This document shows, piece by piece, positions 8,529 through 17,597 of a DNA stretch of 47,380 bases. The first letter of the stretch is position 1, and each line of letters begins with the position of its first letter. The stretch is from CALTSX01 sp051647685 (lineage in GTDB: Bacteria; Chlamydiota; Chlamydiia; Chlamydiales; CALTSX01), in contig JBOFEG010000032.1 of NCBI GenBank assembly GCA_051647685.1, forward strand, positions 1-47,380, in the 5' to 3' direction. A program made the translations under genes and the position numbers. Below the pieces are notes generated by a model. It had not been told where the DNA came from and ran no database searches. It was given only the letters and a program-made list of their open reading frames with translations.

Positions 8529-9676
8529 ATGACTGCACCTACTTCTTGTCTAAAAAATTGGTCTCATTTAGAAAAAAATTATTTTGATTCCAACTTATTA
8601 ATTATAAGCGATCGCAAAAAAAAACGGATATCACTTCTCTATTTCAAAAATCTATTAGACTATTGGATGAAATTGAAGAATCTTGTGATGAATCTGACTT
8701 TTTGCTAGCGGCTGTAAACATTACAACAGCTTTTGATAAAGCGTATAATAAATGTCATTTTATACAAAAAATATTTTTAAAATATCTTTACCCCCATAAT
8801 TTCTATACCTTATATAATGAGTTAATAGAAAAGATAGCATCTAAATATGTAGAAAAATATCACTCAAGCTCGTTGACGACTTTACTTGAAACTAGAAGTA
8901 AGTTAAAAATGTTTGAACACGTCTGGAAATCTTGTGGCGATATTCCTACCAGTGATTCTAATTCTTTTGAAAACAATGAATTAATTAGACTTATGAATTG
9001 TCTCGCTGAAAATTCAAAATTTGTTTTTGATTTTCTAGAAAAATCTATCGATGTAAAAATTTCTAATACTTTGAATAAGCCAAATGTCAAAGGAGTTATT
9101 CATCAATTTATTAATAAAAAAGGCGGAAAGATTTTTGTTATAGGAACGCTTGACTCTTTGAAAAAAGATTCACTCTCTAATATTCCTAATATTTCCGAAA
9201 AATTTGAACAATCCTCCCAAGTTTTTATAGAAAGGATGCCATCTCCCCTTTCAAATTGTGTGGATGCCGATTTTACATCTCTAGCACGAAAGAAAAATAT
9301 AACTATAGAACCTTTTGAATCTAAATGGGATCGAATAAGTCTCTTCTTCTCTTTGATAAAAGCTAATTTTCAAGAAACATCATTTTCTGCTCCACCACAA
9401 GATGTATTTATCAGAAAAAAAGAACTTGTTTCATTGAGAATAGAAAAGTGGCAAGAAGGACATTGGGATCACGATGATTATCTTACAAGACTTTCAGAAA
9501 GGGTGCAAAACCTTTTGCTTGGATCAAGGATAGACAGTTGGTTACAAAAAACTAATCTTCTAGATCGGTTGTCATCTGAGACAAGCACTGTTTCTATAGT
9601 AGTTGGAGTAGATAAGGTACAGGTCTTTTCAGACATATTTAAAGACTTGGGATTTGATCACACACAACTAGTATAA
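8529..9676 (+). CDS. TraB/GumN-like protein, frameshifted at an A9 run
   Basis: Two overlapping frames describe one gene. Frame one starts at ATG 8529 (MTAPTSCLKNW...). A run of nine A at 8616-8624 follows, and the second frame carries the remaining protein to 9676. One extra A would join them into a single 382-residue protein with no ATG lost; the second frame alone has only a TTG start (8663). The N-terminal 180 residues are helical and unrecognised. The C-terminal part resembles the TraB/PrgY/GumN family: IFVIGTLDSL fits the first conserved strand, SSQVFIE the acidic strand, RLSERVQNLL the middle helix and VSIVVGVDKVQVF the late conserved strand. Key metal-site residues (H of GTIH, H of GAGH) are replaced, so enzymatic activity is doubtful. 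The domain call is tentative; the frameshift reading is strong. Confidence 0.5.
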
Positions 9677-9759
9677 TTTTTCATATTTTTTCTTCATTAT
9701 ATCTATATTCCTACTGCATAGATTCTTAACTTCATTTATTAAAATAATCTTTTTATTGC

Positions 9760-10350
9760 TTACTTTTTCGGAGATGCCAAAACGAGAGATTTAATTTTTT
9801 CTACAATTAGATTCAGTGGGGTTTCGTGAGTATCTACTTCCAAATCATACGTAACCCCAAGATGGACTTTAGAGAATTGGCCTCTTGCTGATCCCTTCAT
9901 CCGATTAGTTCGGTTCTTTTCTCTTTCTTCTAAAATAGATAATGGCGCATTTACCCCTATCCATAAAACCTGAAAAGAATGTAGGTCTCTTTTCCATTCA
10001 TCAATTTGCTTTTTCCCGAATGCAATGTCATCAATAATGAGACAATAATCCAATGTAGCTAGCATAACAACTATAGCGCGGAATATTGTACTCATTTTTT
10101 GTGCATAAGAGCCTATTTGTAATTCTTGAATAAGATTGCCAGATTCATATTTCTCCTTCCAACTATAACCAAGAAGAGATTTTCCACCTTCCCAGTTATT
10201 AATTTTTTCCGGCATCCATTGAATGATAGTATCAATGCCAATACATAAATAAGGTTTTTCTAAGGCATCTTGCACGGATCTAGCAAGTGTTGTTTTGCCA
10301 CTGCTAGAAGGCCCATTTAAATAAATAATTTGTATCGCCTTATTCTTCAT
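9760..10350 (-). CDS. chloramphenicol-phosphotransferase-like P-loop kinase
   Basis: A 196-residue P-loop protein. The Walker A motif is GPSSSGKTT (residues 13-21). It is followed by a segment resembling chloramphenicol 3-O-phosphotransferase (CPT): LEKPYLCIGIDTIIQWMP, with the acidic residue and MP where CPT enzymes bind substrate. A DYCLIIDDIAFG strand serves as Walker B, and NRTNRMKGSARGQ as an arginine-rich lid. CPT-like proteins phosphorylate small hydroxylated compounds, and many relatives have unknown substrates. The gene is monocistronic on the minus strand and divergent from the glutamate dehydrogenase gene. Resistance is possible but not shown; a nucleoside- or sugar-type substrate is equally likely. 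Confidence 0.65.
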   Translation of the reverse strand: MKNKAIQIIYLNGPSSSGKTTLARSVQDALEKPYLCIGIDTIIQWMPEKINNWEGGKSLLGYSWKEKYESGNLIQELQIGSYAQKMSTIFRAIVVMLATLDYCLIIDDIAFGKKQIDEWKRDLHSFQVLWIGVNAPLSILEEREKNRTNRMKGSARGQFSKVHLGVTYDLEVDTHETPLNLIVEKIKSLVLASPKK

Positions 10351-10389
10351 TTAAATAGTTCTGCCTTCGAGATTTTCTAGATAAATTAG

Positions 10390-10401
10390 TTAACCGGTTA
10401 A
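10390..10401. promoter_or_regulatory. palindrome upstream of the glutamate dehydrogenase gene
   Basis: TTAACCGGTTAA is a perfect 12-bp palindrome in the 130-base divergent gap 10351-10480. It lies just upstream of a possible promoter on the plus strand (TTGCAC at 10405, TATAAA at 10426, 15-base spacer). It could be an operator for either divergent gene. The assignment is positional only. Confidence 0.3.
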
Positions 10402-10480
10402 AACTTGCACTTAATTTATTTTCATTATAAACAAAAACTAAATAAAACCTCTAATCTCGTAGTTAAAAAGGACATCTATC

Positions 10481-13400
10481 TTGACTGCTAAGCACATCGG
10501 AAAATTGACAAAACAGCAACTACAAAACGCAATGAAGAACGAGAGTTCTCTTTTTGAAGAATACTACGTTTGGATTGAACAGAATATGCCAGCCTCTTTC
10601 TTTAAAGAGATGGATAGCGCAAATATTATGTTAATTACCCATAATTTAATGGGTTTCCCCTTGCAAGAATATTTTACTCAAATTCATTTCCAAGGAGGGG
10701 CTATTGTCCTTTGTTTGGACAGTCCAGATGCCGACCTCACAATACTCAAAAACTTTAATTTATACGGTATTAAAAACTACCAAACTTTTATTTCAACTTC
10801 ACCGCCTCCCTTTCCAGAAATATCGAGTAAATTGCGCATAGCACTTCTTGGATTTACGGAAACAGAAGGAATAGACGACAGAGGAATCAGTATATTAAGC
10901 AAAAGTGAACAAGCAGATATTTATCGATTACTCCTCACTCGAAACCCAGATATATCAAAAAAACAATATCAAGAACTCTTGCAAAACATGAATGCTCAAT
11001 TTACAAGATCTTTAAAACCTAGCCATTTAGTCCTTGCTCTCGATGTCTTTTTTCGATCCCTAACGCGCGATCACTGCCAATATGAGGTTATTTATAAAAA
11101 AAATACAAAATCGAAACATACTCCTCATTCCCTGGAAATTATTCTTGCCTGGCGAAATACACCAAAACACCGATTTTTATATCGCCTAGCAAAGGTTGTT
11201 TATAGACATAAATTATCTATGAAAATGGTTCAGGCAACTTATATTCAACCCTACAGTAAAGATAGTGTTTTGATAATGTCTATGAGCCTACATAGATCTC
11301 CTTCTAATCCGACATGGGAGAAATCAGATATTGACGATTTTCTATCTGAGCTAGTTACTCTTAAATACTTCAACGATTTAGATCGCATAGAAGCAGTCTT
11401 CGTAGATAGCGGTTTGCTTCGCGGTAATTTAGCAAATTTTTTGCGATCTACTCTAGAATTTGTCCATCAGGTACTGGTCCACGTAGATTTAAATATGTAC
11501 GCGCCTCTACATATTGAAGAAGCAATTTGCAGGCATCCTGAACTGACCGTGCTTGTTGCGAAGGCTTTTGAACTTAAGTTCCATCCAGATAGATTAAATT
11601 TAACGGCATATGATGAGCTAAAAACTAAATTCTTTTCTCTCGTAGACAAACTAGATACTGGTCATAAGGGCAATGATATACGTAGAAAAAATGTCTTGCA
11701 ACAAGCTATGAATTTTATAGATTTTTGTTTAAAAACAAACTTCTATCGAGCTAACAAAAGCTCTTTATGCTACCGACTAAATCCAAACTATCTCCAATAT
11801 ACTCCTAGAGAGACGAAGCAAAAATTTAAAACAATACCCTACGCTATTTTCTTTATGCAGGGTATGCATTTCATTGCTTTTCACGTCTGCTTCAAAGAAA
11901 TTGCAAGGGGGGGCCTTCGAACTATATTTTTGCAGCGTATCGAACATGTATTCTCAGAAAAAAACAATGTTTTTGCAGAATGTTATAATTTGGCCTATAC
12001 TCAACAAAAAAAGAACAAAGATATTCCAGAAGGAGGTGCCAAAGCAGTTATTTTTTTAGAGCCTTACACACAACTTCAATCAGAAGCCTATATTTATCAG
12101 AAGGAGTTAGTTGCTAATCGAATAAACCCAAAAGCCATTCAGGAAAGCATTGCCAAATTTAACAAAGAACAAATTACAGAATCTCTTTATGCGGCTCAAA
12201 GATCTTTTATTCACGCTTTGCTGACGCTTGTTAATTTCGACGAGAATGGCCAGCTCAAAGCCAAACGTGTTGTAGATTATTGGAAAAGGCCAGAATATAT
12301 TTATCTCGGTCCAGATGAAAATATGCATAATCAAATGATCGAATGGATTGCAAATTATAGCATTCGTAGTGGTTACATCGTTGGGAAAGCTTTTATTTCT
12401 AGTAAACCAAAAATTGGTATCAATCACAAAGAATATGGGGTCACTTCACTAGGCGTCAATACCTATATGCATGAGGTTCTTCTTTATCTCGGTGTTAATC
12501 CACTAAAAGATTCATTTACTATTAAAATCTCTGGAGGACCCGATGGAGATGTCGCTGGTAATCAAATACGCAATTTATACAACTACTATCCAAAAACGGC
12601 AAAGCTCGTTGCGTTAACTGATGTTTCGGGTACTATTTTTGATCCCGAAGGACTTGACTTATCTATTATGCTCCGCTTATTTAATGAGTCCAAACCCATT
12701 CGATTTTATCCTGCAGATTCTCTACACAATGGTGGATATCTACTTGATATCCAAGAGAAAAAAGAGGCCTCTGCCTATTCTACACAAACTTTGCTCTATA
12801 AGAAGGAAAAAAATAAGTTACAAACCCATTGGATAAATGGGAACGAAATGAATCATCTCTTGCGAAATAGCTTGCATAAAGCAAAAGCAGATGTATTTAT
12901 TCCGGCTGGCGGAAGACCTAGAACTCTACATGAAAAAAACTGGTCTGATCTGCTAGACAATCACGGATGCCCTACGTCAAAGATTATTATAGAGGGCGCT
13001 AATTTGTATCTGACCACGGAAGCCAGAGATCAACTCGAAAAATTAGGAGTATTAATTGTTAAAGATAGTTCTGCTAATAAATGCGGAGTAATCTGTTCAT
13101 CCTTTGAGGTTTTATCTAATTTTATTCTATCAGACAAGGAGTTCTTAAAAGAAAAAAAAATTCTTATGAAACAAATTTTGAGTCTTCTTGTCATGAAGGC
13201 TCGAATGGAAGCGGAATTATTGTTGCGCACTTATGCGGAAACACAGATGGCTATTACTAAAATTTCGGATCGGGTGTCCGAGCGAATTAATGAATATACC
13301 TATCAAATCCTTGAATTTTTAGAACATGAAACCCTGTCTTCTGATAGAAACAATCCATTTATACAATGTCTAATTGCTTATTGTCCTCCTCTCTTTCAAG

Positions 13401-13606
13401 AAAAATATATGAATCGCATATGTAACCAAATCCCAGATCTCCATAAAAAGGCAATCATCGCTTGTTATATTGCGAGCAGGGTAGTCTATAAGAAGGGGCT
13501 AAAATGGAAACCTACAATAGTCGATATTTTACCCATTCTGTCCCTAGATCCTATGGTTCTTCCCCTTAGTCTTGGAATAAATCATAAAATAGAAATATTA
13601 AAGTAA
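10481..13606 (+). CDS. NAD-specific glutamate dehydrogenase, large (about 115-kDa) class
   Basis: The 1041-residue product carries the conserved catalytic core of the large NAD-dependent glutamate dehydrogenases: KEIARGGLRTI, the lysine-bearing EGGAKAVIFL, GPDENMHNQMIEW, YGVTSLGVNTYMHEVL, the nucleotide-binding ISGGPDGDVAGNQI, FIPAGGRPRTLHE, and IIIEGANLYLTTEAR followed by KDSSANKCGVICSS. About 450 N-terminal residues form the extra domain of this class. The length fits the 115-kDa type of fungi and some bacteria rather than the 180-kDa type. It converts glutamate to 2-oxoglutarate and ammonia, feeding host-derived glutamate into the TCA cycle. The start is a TTG supported by AAGGA eight bases upstream. 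An A9 run at 13151-13159 lies inside the intact frame, a useful control for the broken A9 genes. Confidence 0.92.
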   Translation: MTAKHIGKLTKQQLQNAMKNESSLFEEYYVWIEQNMPASFFKEMDSANIMLITHNLMGFPLQEYFTQIHFQGGAIVLCLDSPDADLTILKNFNLYGIKNYQTFISTSPPPFPEISSKLRIALLGFTETEGIDDRGISILSKSEQADIYRLLLTRNPDISKKQYQELLQNMNAQFTRSLKPSHLVLALDVFFRSLTRDHCQYEVIYKKNTKSKHTPHSLEIILAWRNTPKHRFLYRLAKVVYRHKLSMKMVQATYIQPYSKDSVLIMSMSLHRSPSNPTWEKSDIDDFLSELVTLKYFNDLDRIEAVFVDSGLLRGNLANFLRSTLEFVHQVLVHVDLNMYAPLHIEEAICRHPELTVLVAKAFELKFHPDRLNLTAYDELKTKFFSLVDKLDTGHKGNDIRRKNVLQQAMNFIDFCLKTNFYRANKSSLCYRLNPNYLQYTPRETKQKFKTIPYAIFFMQGMHFIAFHVCFKEIARGGLRTIFLQRIEHVFSEKNNVFAECYNLAYTQQKKNKDIPEGGAKAVIFLEPYTQLQSEAYIYQKELVANRINPKAIQESIAKFNKEQITESLYAAQRSFIHALLTLVNFDENGQLKAKRVVDYWKRPEYIYLGPDENMHNQMIEWIANYSIRSGYIVGKAFISSKPKIGINHKEYGVTSLGVNTYMHEVLLYLGVNPLKDSFTIKISGGPDGDVAGNQIRNLYNYYPKTAKLVALTDVSGTIFDPEGLDLSIMLRLFNESKPIRFYPADSLHNGGYLLDIQEKKEASAYSTQTLLYKKEKNKLQTHWINGNEMNHLLRNSLHKAKADVFIPAGGRPRTLHEKNWSDLLDNHGCPTSKIIIEGANLYLTTEARDQLEKLGVLIVKDSSANKCGVICSSFEVLSNFILSDKEFLKEKKILMKQILSLLVMKARMEAELLLRTYAETQMAITKISDRVSERINEYTYQILEFLEHETLSSDRNNPFIQCLIAYCPPLFQEKYMNRICNQIPDLHKKAIIACYIASRVVYKKGLKWKPTIVDILPILSLDPMVLPLSLGINHKIEILK

Positions 13607-13638
13607 GTAACTGGTTATCAATCATTTACATTATTTTT

Positions 13639-13665
13639 TCAGCAATCAAATGCTCTGAGTGCTAA
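13639..13665 (+). promoter_or_regulatory. CIRCE operator upstream of hrcA
   Basis: TCAGCAATC-N9-GAGTGCTAA matches the CIRCE inverted repeat TTAGCACTC-N9-GAGTGCTAA with two mismatches, both in the left arm; the right arm is perfect. It lies immediately upstream of a promoter and of the repressor gene hrcA, the standard autoregulated arrangement. Confidence 0.9.
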
Positions 13666-13671
13666 AAAATC

Positions 13672-13700
13672 TTGCGCATGGACGTTCTTTCTGTTATACT
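13672..13700 (+). promoter_or_regulatory. sigma-70-type promoter of the hrcA-grpE-dnaK operon
   Basis: TTGCGC (13672-13677) and TATACT (13695-13700) are separated by 17 bases, an optimal spacing. The CIRCE element ends six bases upstream of the -35, so bound HrcA would sit against the polymerase. Confidence 0.75.
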
Positions 13701-13723
13701 GAAGAATAAAATTGTAGAAATTT

Positions 13724-14878
13724 ATGCATCAGAAAAGAATGTCTAAGCAAGAGAAAGAAAAATCCATTTTACTTGGCCTTGTAAATTTATTTCTTCAACA
13801 TGGCAAGCCAATAGGTTCTAACACCTTAAACGAAAATGGGTTTGAAAATATTAGTCCCGCTACGATTCGTCACTATTTCATACACTTAGAAAATCAGGGA
13901 TACCTTCATCAACAACACGCATCGGGGGGGCGAGTTCCCACTGATCTCGCGTATAAATTATATGCGCATACTTATTTAGATGAGAAGAAAGCACCTAGAG
14001 ATCAAGAAATTATCCTACAGAAAGCATTATCTGAGGAGACAAAGGAAATTGGAAGATACTTGCAAAACGCAGCGGAAGCATTATCTAAAGTTACCAATTG
14101 TGCAGTGGTACTCACCTCTCCTAGATTCGATCAGGATTTCATTGTTTCTACCCAATTGATCTCGATCGATTATCATCGCTGCCTTTGCGTAATTGTTACT
14201 AACTTTGGTTTTGTCCATACCGAATTGCTTCACTCGCCTATCGTAATGAACAATTTTCCACTGGAAAAAATTGAACAGTATTTTCGCTATCGTACAATCG
14301 GTGCTGAAAAACCGCTACTCTCTGATCAAGAAGAAGAAATTGCACTGCAGTTTTACAACGAAATTTTCCTGCGCCATGCAGCTTCCTATACCCACTTTAC
14401 TGCTGAGGATATGTATAAAACTGGATTCGCCAAATTACTTCACTATCCTGAATTCCATGAAACACAAGCGCTTGCCGGTAGTCTCGCCCTTTTTGAAAAT
14501 GATAGTAATTTGCGCATGCTACTTCACAATTGCCTCGAGTCAGAATCTCTTCGATTTTGGATTGGAAAAGACCTTCTGCCTTATACCCCAACTCCTATTG
14601 TTTCTTCGTTTATTGCCATCCCTTATATGATTCACGATAAAATTGTAGGAACTATTGGTATTCTTGGGCCAACGCGGCTGCCCTATCGAAAAATATTTGG
14701 AATCCTTCGTACATTTTCTCGATATCTAAGTGATGGACTGACGAAAAGCCTATTTAAATTTACTATTTCTTATCGAGAACCTTATTCCCCAACCCTAACT
14801 TACAAGAACTCGGAGAAATGCATTCAAGATAAATCTTATTTATTATTAGAAGACCAAAGAAAAGGGTACATTTTATGA
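13724..14878 (+). CDS. hrcA: heat-inducible transcription repressor HrcA
   Basis: The N-terminal winged-helix region reads NLFLQHGKPIGSNTLNENG...NISPATIRHYFIHLENQGYLHQQHASGGRVPTDLAYK, the hallmark of HrcA (the recognition helix SPATIRH and SGGRVPT). The C-terminal GAF-like region includes GTIGILGPTRLPYRK. HrcA binds CIRCE and represses the chaperone operon; a near-consensus CIRCE lies just upstream. The start is the ATG at 13724, with a second in-frame ATG 15 bases later (MSKQEKEK), and neither has a strong ribosome site. The 384-residue length and a basic C-terminal tail fit chlamydial HrcA, which is longer than that of Bacillus. Its stop overlaps the start of grpE by 4 bases. Confidence 0.95.
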   Translation: MHQKRMSKQEKEKSILLGLVNLFLQHGKPIGSNTLNENGFENISPATIRHYFIHLENQGYLHQQHASGGRVPTDLAYKLYAHTYLDEKKAPRDQEIILQKALSEETKEIGRYLQNAAEALSKVTNCAVVLTSPRFDQDFIVSTQLISIDYHRCLCVIVTNFGFVHTELLHSPIVMNNFPLEKIEQYFRYRTIGAEKPLLSDQEEEIALQFYNEIFLRHAASYTHFTAEDMYKTGFAKLLHYPEFHETQALAGSLALFENDSNLRMLLHNCLESESLRFWIGKDLLPYTPTPIVSSFIAIPYMIHDKIVGTIGILGPTRLPYRKIFGILRTFSRYLSDGLTKSLFKFTISYREPYSPTLTYKNSEKCIQDKSYLLLEDQRKGYIL

Positions 14879-15483
14879 CAATACAAGAAGATCACAACCA
14901 GTTAGATGAAAATGAAGAAATACAGGAATGTTCAATAGATCCTGCTGAGACAACAGAGGATGCAGAAGAGAACATTACCCTCGATTCATCTGATTCACCC
15001 AGCGAACTTGAACTCCTGCAAGCAGAGCTTGAAAATATGAAAGAAAAATATATTCATTGCCTTGCTGAAACAGAAAATGAAAAACGCCGTATGCAAAACG
15101 ATCACAAAAAATCTGTGACCAGATCTATCGGAAGAGCTCTTATGCCTCTACTCGGACCTCTCGATCAATTTGAAAAAGCGCTACAATTTGCGGAAAGCAT
15201 GTCAGATGAGGTAAAGAATTGGGCTGTTGGCTTTCAGATGATTTTAACGCAGTTCAAAGATACATTGCATGAGGAACACATTTTTTCTTTTGATAGTTTA
15301 GGTAAAAAATTTGATCCCTATCGCCATGACGCAATTTCTACAGAAGAGACTGATGATGTCGAAGAGGGTATTATCCTTGAGGAATTTGAAAAGGGATACC
15401 AATACCACGATCAAATTCTTCGTCCCGCTAAAGTTAAAGTATCTAAATGTCCAACACAAAAAATTACAGAAGAACATAAATAA
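14875..15483 (+). CDS. grpE: nucleotide exchange factor GrpE
   Basis: An acidic N-terminal tail of about 60 residues is followed by a long coiled coil (ELELLQAELENMKEKYIHCLAETENEKRR) and the compact C-terminal region with the conserved PLLGPLDQFEKAL, GFQMI, FDPYRHDA and EEFEKGYQYHDQILRPAKVKVS. GrpE dimers release ADP from DnaK. The ATG overlaps the hrcA stop, and dnaK follows 12 bases after the grpE stop with its own ribosome site, so the three form one operon. The length of 202 residues is normal. Confidence 0.96.
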   Translation: MTIQEDHNQLDENEEIQECSIDPAETTEDAEENITLDSSDSPSELELLQAELENMKEKYIHCLAETENEKRRMQNDHKKSVTRSIGRALMPLLGPLDQFEKALQFAESMSDEVKNWAVGFQMILTQFKDTLHEEHIFSFDSLGKKFDPYRHDAISTEETDDVEEGIILEEFEKGYQYHDQILRPAKVKVSKCPTQKITEEHK

Positions 15484-15495
15484 GGAGAATATAAC

Positions 15496-17415
15496 ATGAG
15501 CAAAGCAAAAAGCAAAAAAATCATAGGAATCGATCTTGGTACCACAAATTCTTGTGTTGCCATTATGGAAGGAAGAACCTCAAAGGTTATCCCCAGCGCA
15601 GAGGGCGCTCGAACTACTCCCTCTATCGTATTTTATAATAAAAATGGCGAAAGACTTGTTGGAATCCCAGCAAAAAGACAAGCTGTAACTAACCCCGCAA
15701 GAACTCTCTCCTCTACTAAGCGATTTATCGGAAGAAAATTTTCTGAAGTAGAAGATGAAATTACTACGGCTCCCTATAAAGTGGTGCCAAATACCAATGG
15801 CGACGCAGTTTTTGAAGTAGATGGAAAGACCATGACTCCCGAGGAAGTTGGTGCGCAGATTCTGATCAAAATGAAAGAGACTGCAGAAGCCTATCTTGGA
15901 GAGGAAGTTACAGAAGCAGTTATCACTGTTCCTGCCTACTTTAACGATGCCCAAAGACAATCCACAAAAGATGCTGGTAAGATTGCAGGGCTCAACGTGA
16001 GTCGAATTATACCAGAGCCTACAGCAGCAGCGCTTGCCTACGGTCTTGAAAAAGGAACCGATAAGAAAATCGCAGTCTTTGACCTCGGTGGAGGTACCTT
16101 CGATATTTCTATTATGGAAATTGGCGATGGCGTTTTTGAAGTATTATCGACCAATGGGGATACACATCTCGGTGGAGATGATTTCGATACTGTTATTATT
16201 GAATGGATTTTATCCGAATTCAAAAAAGAAACAGGAATTGATCTCTCTCAAGATAAAAATGCCCTACAGAGACTTCGTGATGCCGCTGAAAAAGCCAAAA
16301 TCGAACTCTCTGGAACACAATCAACCGAAATTAACCAACCATTCATTACAATGGATGCAAGCGGTCCAAAACATTTAAGCCTGACTCTTACTCGAGCAAA
16401 GTTTGAAAGTTTAAGCCATAGCTTAATAGAGAGACTCCGCAAACCGTGTGTAACTGCACTATCCGATGCAAAGTTATCTAAAAATGAAATCCAAGAAGTA
16501 ATTCTAGTGGGTGGAATGAGCCGTATGCCTGCTGTGCAAGCTCAGGTTACTGCAATTTTCGGAAAAGAGCCGCATAAAGGGGTAAACCCAGATGAAGCCG
16601 TTGCCGTTGGTGCAGCGATTCAAGGTGGAGTCTTGAGCGGAGACGAAACATTAAAAGACATTGTTCTTTTAGACGTAACGCCTCTAACTCTTGGAATCGA
16701 GACACTCGGTGGCATTATGACGCCGCTTATTGAAAGAAATACAACGATCCCAACAAAAAAATCACAGGTGTTCTCCACTGCGGCTGACAACCAGTCCGGT
16801 GTAACTATCGTGGTAATTCAGGGAGAGAGAAAAATGGCAAAGGACAACAAAGAAATTGGCCGTTTTGATCTAACCGAAATCCCTCCTGCACCTCGTGGAC
16901 TTCCACAAATTGAAGTCTCTTTTGATCTCGATGCCAATGGAATTCTGCAAGTTTCTGCTAAAGATAAGTCTACTGGCAAGGAACAAAAAATTCGAATTGA
17001 ATCAAAATCTGGTCTCTCTGAATCAGAAATTGATGCGATGGTAAAAGATGCTGAAGCGAATTCTGAGGAAGATAAGAAACGAAAAGAGCTTATCGAAACA
17101 AAGAATGAAGCGGATTCTATTGTCTTTAGAGCAGAGAAATCTCTGTCAGACTTTAAAGATAAAATCCCAGCGCCACTCGCCCAAGAAATTCAAGCGAAAG
17201 TAGACGCTGTTAAAACAGCTATCAAAAGTGATACTGTAACAACTATTCAAACAGCCATACAGGACTTGAACACGCATCTACAAAAGATTGGAGAAGTTAT
17301 GCAACAAGCATCAGCAAATCCTGCTCCAGGTGCTACTCCAAATCCTTCAGAGTCCGAAGCAAAAGCAGAAGACATTGAAGAAGCAGAAGTAGAAGTAATG
17401 GATGATAAAAAGTAA
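15496..17415 (+). CDS. dnaK: molecular chaperone DnaK (Hsp70)
   Basis: The 639-residue product has the complete Hsp70 architecture: GIDLGTTNSCVAIMEG at the start, IPEPTAAALAYGLE, the AVFDLGGGTFDISI phosphate loop, ILVGGMSRMPAVQ, the substrate-binding domain with DVTPLTLGIET, and a disordered acidic tail ending EVEVMDDKK. It uses ATP to hold and refold client proteins with DnaJ and GrpE; dnaJ is not in this window. A clear AAGGAG ribosome site lies 9 bases upstream of the ATG. A strong terminator follows the stop codon. Confidence 0.98.
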   Translation: MSKAKSKKIIGIDLGTTNSCVAIMEGRTSKVIPSAEGARTTPSIVFYNKNGERLVGIPAKRQAVTNPARTLSSTKRFIGRKFSEVEDEITTAPYKVVPNTNGDAVFEVDGKTMTPEEVGAQILIKMKETAEAYLGEEVTEAVITVPAYFNDAQRQSTKDAGKIAGLNVSRIIPEPTAAALAYGLEKGTDKKIAVFDLGGGTFDISIMEIGDGVFEVLSTNGDTHLGGDDFDTVIIEWILSEFKKETGIDLSQDKNALQRLRDAAEKAKIELSGTQSTEINQPFITMDASGPKHLSLTLTRAKFESLSHSLIERLRKPCVTALSDAKLSKNEIQEVILVGGMSRMPAVQAQVTAIFGKEPHKGVNPDEAVAVGAAIQGGVLSGDETLKDIVLLDVTPLTLGIETLGGIMTPLIERNTTIPTKKSQVFSTAADNQSGVTIVVIQGERKMAKDNKEIGRFDLTEIPPAPRGLPQIEVSFDLDANGILQVSAKDKSTGKEQKIRIESKSGLSESEIDAMVKDAEANSEEDKKRKELIETKNEADSIVFRAEKSLSDFKDKIPAPLAQEIQAKVDAVKTAIKSDTVTTIQTAIQDLNTHLQKIGEVMQQASANPAPGATPNPSESEAKAEDIEEAEVEVMDDKK

Positions 17416-17449
17416 TTTATTATTTACATAACTCTATACAATAAATTAT

Positions 17450-17485
17450 CCTCATAACGCGATGCGTTATGGGGATTTTTTTTTC
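17450..17485 (+). terminator. rho-independent terminator after dnaK
   Basis: An 11-bp stem (CCTCATAACGC / GCGTTATGGGG, one G-T pair) closes a 3-base GAT loop and is followed by nine T at 17476-17484. It ends the hrcA-grpE-dnaK operon. An open frame that begins inside it (17469) is therefore not a credible start for the next gene. Confidence 0.92.
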
Positions 17486-17597
17486 TATATCTAATAGCTT
17501 AGATCAATTAAATTGCATAATACTCAATTTTAATCTTGATAAGTACCTGAAAAATAGTAAATATTTTTCTAATTCACCATCGCATTTTGGAGGACCT

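Noticed and set aside
17469..17597. 43-codon upstream extension of the phosphatase gene
   Set aside because: It begins inside the dnaK terminator, and the perfect GGAGG in front of ATG 17598 together with the signal peptide decides for the later start.
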